Part shown: one piece after another, positions 60,340 to 64,000 of the stretch
Layout: every line of letters starts with the position of its first letter
Position numbering within the stretch: position 1 is the first letter of the stretch
From: Cacajao melanocephalus
Lineage: Eukaryota > Chordata > Mammalia > Primates > Pitheciidae
Length of the DNA stretch: 64,000 nt
Reading direction: 5' to 3'
NCBI GenBank assembly: GCA_963573385.1
Contig: CAUYLG010033078.1
Coordinates: 1 to 64,000 of the forward strand
Position numbers and translations under genes: made by a program
The notes under the pieces: generated by a model
What the model saw: the letters and a program-made list of their open reading frames with translations, nothing else
Databases searched by the model: none
What the model was told of the DNA's origin: nothing

Positions 60340-61360
60340 ATACCAATTTAAATTGCCCTCTTCTCTCACTTACAATATTTGGGGAAAATGCTGAGACATC
60401 ATACCCAGCTTAAGCTCTTTTTGAACTGACTTTCCTCAGACCAATTGATATAGCCCACCTCAAAACACCTCTATTCTGTGCTGTGGAAGCTTTTCGTTCA
60501 AATCATGGCTCCTTCCTAACCTCCTGTTTCAACTCATTTTGCTAAGAAGACTCTATACTTACTATTGCAGATCTGACTGGCTTATGAGTTATTGACTCAC
60601 CATAAATTTAGTATCAAAACCCACTGTTGTGCATTACATCTCCAGTCAGTCAAACATTTAGGAAGGGTGGTGCATGATGGGAAATGAATATGTCTATCAA
60701 TTTTGGAGCAGGATATGTTACCAGGGAGAATGTACCAATGCTAAGGAAACACTGGTAGCTACATATTTCCAGTTCTGTGAGCAACAACTTCATAAAAGTT
60801 AACAAAGAAAATCTCATGGGGCCTGGGAGGGGGCCGTATCACTCTGAGACAATGTGGTACTAATCTAGTATTTCCCAAAGTGTGGTGTTAGATGGCACAT
60901 GAATGGATTTTTCCCCATAGTAATATACTTACTGTAGCATGTACTAGAAAATATTACTGACATACCACAACTTTTAACAGATATGGTGCTTAGGTTGAGG
61001 CTAAAATAGATGGACTTTAAGGAAAATAAATAAGTTAAATAGAAATGCATTAACTAATATTAAGTTGGCATGTGGGTATAGGGAACATTGTGAGGATGCT
61101 ACAAAAATGTCTAAGGTTTCAGAAACACTGCGCTTATTATTGCTGGTTGCACATCTAACATGGGCCCCAGGCATCATCAAGCACACTTGTTCATTTCTGT
61201 CCCTTCTGGGACTTGACATGCTGGCTGCACTTGGTGAAGACTTAACACAGTACCTAGAATTTTTTAACATATATTCAAAACGCCTGTTTAACTGCCTGTA
61301 TTAAAAAGTTCATGATTCATAACCCTCAAAAAAGGCCTAGAAAGTATAACACAAGGTAAA
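60340..61360. other. No firmly recognised feature
   Basis: Near 60868, GTATTTCCCAAAGTGTGGTG looks like the start of a MER5/hAT-type element, but the rest does not follow. Overlapping frames at 61001-61304 on both strands have no domain. Confidence 0.4.
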
Positions 61361-61364
61361 CAAA

Positions 61365-61490
61365 TCAGCTTTGAGACTAAAAAGAACTAAGTACTAATCT
61401 TAATTCCTTACTGACTATCGTTCTCTAGGCAAATCATGAAACTTCTCTGAGACTGAGTTTTCTCATCTGACCAATGGAGAAACAGGTTGA
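61365..61490 (+). mobile_element. MIR SINE middle part
   Basis: GGCAAATCATGAAACTTCTC, GAGACTGAGTTTTCTCATCT and GACCAATGGAGAAACAG are the MIR core in order. Confidence 0.7.
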
Positions 61491-61492
61491 AT

Positions 61493-61689
61493 ATCCCTTA
61501 CTTGAAATGCTTGGAACTTGAAGTGTTTCAGATTGTAGAATTTTTTCAGATTTTGGAACACTATATTTGCAGTATATTGATTGAGCATCCCTAATCCAAA
61601 AAATCTGAAATCCGAAATGCTCCAAAGATCATGTCCTTTGAGCATCATTTCTGATTTTGGATTTTCATATTAGGAATACTCAATCTATT
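61493..61689 (+). mobile_element. MER2-type Tigger DNA transposon, deleted
   Basis: CAGGTTGAATATCCCTTACT, TTGAAATGCTTGGAACTTGA and AGTGTTTCAGATTGTAGAAT match the MER2 start. From 61579 to 61689 lies a palindrome whose arms read GATTGAGCATCCCTAATCCA and, inverted, GATTGAGTATTCCTAATATG, the MER2-type terminal sequence. Most of the centre is missing. Confidence 0.82.
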
Positions 61690-61862
61690 ACATTTGGGTA
61701 GATCATAATTTTTAGGATAAATGGTAGAATATGCAAAGAATTCTAGCAATACTTCAGAGTAGGTTCTCAATACTATAGCATTATTGTTATCATTTGCTTT
61801 CTTTTTTCAAGAGATGTCCATTAAACCAGATGACCATAAAAAATGTTGAGAAAAGAATTTGT

Positions 61863-61955
61863 AGCTGGGCACAGTGGCATGTACCTGTAGTTCCAGCTGT
61901 TTGGAAGGCTGGGGCAGAAGGATTGCCTGAGTTCAGGAGTTTGAATATCTCAGTA
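61863..61955 (+). mobile_element. Alu monomer or 3'-truncated Alu
   Basis: AGCTGGGCACAGTGGCATGT, ACCTGTAGTTCCAGCTGTTT and GAGTTCAGGAGTTTGAATAT, then the match stops. No A tail and no second arm. Confidence 0.78.
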
Positions 61956-62165
61956 TTTCAGCCAGAGTCCCTATGCCTCTTCCTTGCCAGCCTTGGCTGA
62001 AAAGCATTGCCGGTCAACTCTTTGTTAGAAGGCAGTTGTTGGTTCTCAAGTCTTGGGGAAAATGGAAAAAGCCAGCATCACTTCTGATTCTCTCTTGAAT
62101 CAGTGAACTGAGGGAATTCACTTCTGTAAGAGCCTTTCCTTATGAATATATTTTAAGATTTTCCT
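61956..62165. other. No recognised feature
   Basis: Unique DNA between the Alu fragment and an L1M piece. Confidence 0.4.
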
Positions 62166-62169
62166 GTCA

Positions 62170-62480
62170 GATCTAAATTTTACTTTCTAATATCTGCATG
62201 ATATTTCACTGTAGAGCTATTCCATTATGGATACTAATAGTTAGGTTATTTCCAGCATTTCACTACCTGAGGCAATAATATATTTGCCTAATGCCATATA
62301 CAAAAATCATTTCACACATGTTCAAGTATATCTATAACATAAATTCCTAGCACAATGTCTAAATCAAAGGCTACATACATTTTGAATTGTTAAATATGTT
62401 GCCAGATTACTCTGCAGAAAGCTTGTGCTGGTTTACACCGCCACTACAACACATGAGTGTTTCCCCACATCCACATCAAA
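62170..62480 (-). mobile_element. L1M 3' fragment
   Basis: Antisense L1M wording: ATTCCATTATGGATACTAAT, TAGGTTATTTCCAGCATTTC, ATCATTTCACACATGTTCAA, TTGCCAGATTACTCTGCAGA and GTGTTTCCCCACATCCACAT, in the right order. Confidence 0.72.
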
Positions 62481-62484
62481 ATGG

Positions 62485-62780
62485 TGCATTTAAAACACAT
62501 TATTCATTTTATATATATAAAACAGAACTATGGTTTTAAGTTGCAAGTCCTTAATTATGCGTAAGGTTAAGGCTTTGCTTTCTTTCAATGCTTTATGACA
62601 AATTGCATAACCAATCTCCCAGCTATACACTTTATCCTGAGGATAAAAGGTCAGAGCACTTCTGCCCTGGAAGTAACCTTAGATTTCACTTAGTCTAATT
62701 CTCTTGCTTTGCAGATCAGAAAGGTGAAGCCCAAAGTAGAAACAGTGGGGTGTTGACAAAAGTCACATAGGACCTTAGAC
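62485..62780. other. No recognised feature (MIR-like hint)
   Basis: 62690-62770 has GCTTTGCAGATCAGAAAGGT and AAAAGTCACATAGG, faintly like an inverse MIR core. The rest is unique. Confidence 0.35.
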
Positions 62781-62783
62781 TTT

Positions 62784-63073
62784 CTTTTTTTGAGACAAGT
62801 CTCACTCTGTCACCCAGGCTGGAGTGCAGTGCTGCAATCTTGGCTCACTGAAACCACTCCCTCCCGGGCTCAAATGATTCTCGTGGCCTCAGCCTTCCAA
62901 GTAGCTGGGATTACAGGTGTGTGTCACCACACCTGTCTAATATTTCTATTTTCAGTAGAGGAGGGGTTTCTCCATGTTGCACAGTCTGCTCTCAAACTCC
63001 TAGGCTCAAGCAATCCATCCACCTCAACCTACCAAAGTGCTAGGATTACAGACATGAACCACCGTACCTGGCC
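62784..63073 (-). mobile_element. Alu SINE, full length, AluJ-like
   Basis: Inverse Alu: TTTTTTTGAGACAAGTCTCA, CACCCAGGCTGGAGTGCAGT, AAGTAGCTGGGATTACAGGT and CTCCTAGGCTCAAGCAATCC, ending GTACCTGGCC. The last block and the high divergence point to AluJ. Confidence 0.95.
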
Positions 63074-64000
63074 TTATTGTTTACTTCACAAGTGACTATT
63101 GGCTGTATCTGAGTTAAGGGGTTCCTGGAATTCTCTTCCTGGCTCCAATAATCCACTGCTTACAATGCAGAAGATAAGTTACTTTATTAGAATTTGACGG
63201 CTCAAACTCAGCTTGATCAATACAAGGTTTTCACACACTGATAATGGGTTTAACTGATGGAAAAGGCATTTTAAGAAACCAGAGGAAAATTATTCTTAAA
63301 AGCAATGGACATTCTGTTTTGCAGCAACAATGAACATATTCCAAAGAGATTTCACTCATGTATCCTGGATGTGGCATCTGATAAGATAACATTATCCTGG
63401 CTAATTTGTGTGCAGATGTTTGCTTGTACCTTGTAATTCATACTCTGTTACATTATTAGTGCTATTTTCTCTTTCTATAAAATGCTGCATCCTTCAGAAA
63501 ACAGCTCCAGTGGGCCTATGACTTTCTACCTTCACATGCAGTCAAAGTGCTTCTTTGGAGAAGCTTTTTCCTAACTCCACCCCAGAGCCTTTCTGCAAAA
63601 TCACAAAATCACAAAAATCAAGTAGATACTGCTGCCAAAGATATTTATAAGTTAAGGAAGTGAAACCTCTGTGTGACTTACTATTGAGTAATGACTGGGG
63701 CAATTGATTACCAGAGGGAATCTAGTTGGCTTTCCATGAAGAAACTATTAATTATTAATGGATAATTTAACCTTCTGAGAGAGTGAATCATTCCTCACTC
63801 TCTGATTGTCTTTCCTCTTACCTTGCTCTACCTCTAATGTTGGAGGCTCTTCCTTTCTTCCCTAACACCAAATTTCCCAGTAAAAGGAAGCCAGGAGAGA
63901 AAAGGAACATATAGCCATGTCCCACACCATGAGGTTTCTGTCAAAGATGGATCACATCTACCATGGTGGTACCATAGATTATAATGGAGCTGAAAAATTC
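63074..64000. other. No recognised feature
   Basis: Unique DNA to the end of the window. A short direct repeat of ACAAAATC lies at 63596-63612. No gene recognised. Confidence 0.45.

Overview
This is a primate nuclear DNA window, most likely human. It contains about ten dimeric Alu elements (S/Y and J types), free Alu monomers, L1 3' ends of primate type, MaLR LTRs (MST and MLT1), an ERV1-type LTR, and a background of ancient MIR, L2, L1M and hAT/Tigger fossils. I find no convincing protein-coding gene, rRNA gene, intact tRNA gene or CRISPR array. The longest open frame is 140 codons (47822-48244, minus) and it lies in probable endogenous-retrovirus-derived DNA. The window reads as intergenic or deep intronic sequence. 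All family names are from visual recognition; no alignment or database search was run.

Layout. 1-345 is a CpG-rich L1 5' UTR on the minus strand; the rest of that L1 would lie to the left of the window. 0.8-2.05 kb holds an Alu, a solo MST LTR with a perfect 5-bp target duplication, and an L2. 2-9 kb is mostly unrecognised AT-rich DNA with a few MIRs. 9.7-16.1 kb holds L1M pieces, one split by an MLT1 LTR, two MIRs end to end, and a 1.2-kb L2. 19.7-25.1 kb is a dense nest, including an L2 that contains a hAT transposon that contains an Alu. 26-28.6 kb has Alus and a probable solo LTR. 28.6-35 kb is mostly non-repetitive, with a purine-only microsatellite at 31.9 kb followed by unique DNA.

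35.1-35.5 kb is a young-looking truncated L1 with a 17-bp target duplication and an unexpected extra 3' segment. 40.5-41.4 kb is a 5'-inverted (twin-primed) L1, directly followed by one arm of an unexplained inverted repeat of about 90 bp. 43.2-43.4 kb is a tandem duplication of about 95 bp. 45.3-49.4 kb looks like a degenerate ERV1-type provirus on the minus strand, invaded by an MST LTR and an Alu, with an L1 inserted next to its LTR. 52.6-55.1 kb is an old L1M on the minus strand with an Alu inside. 55-64 kb is mixed MIR, L2, MER5, MER2, L1M and Alu fossils with unique DNA between.

Nothing here looks like a new gene system. The best leads are structural: the inverted repeat beside the twin-primed L1, the possible L1 3' transduction, the tandem duplication, and a tRNA-like fossil inside the ERV-like block.
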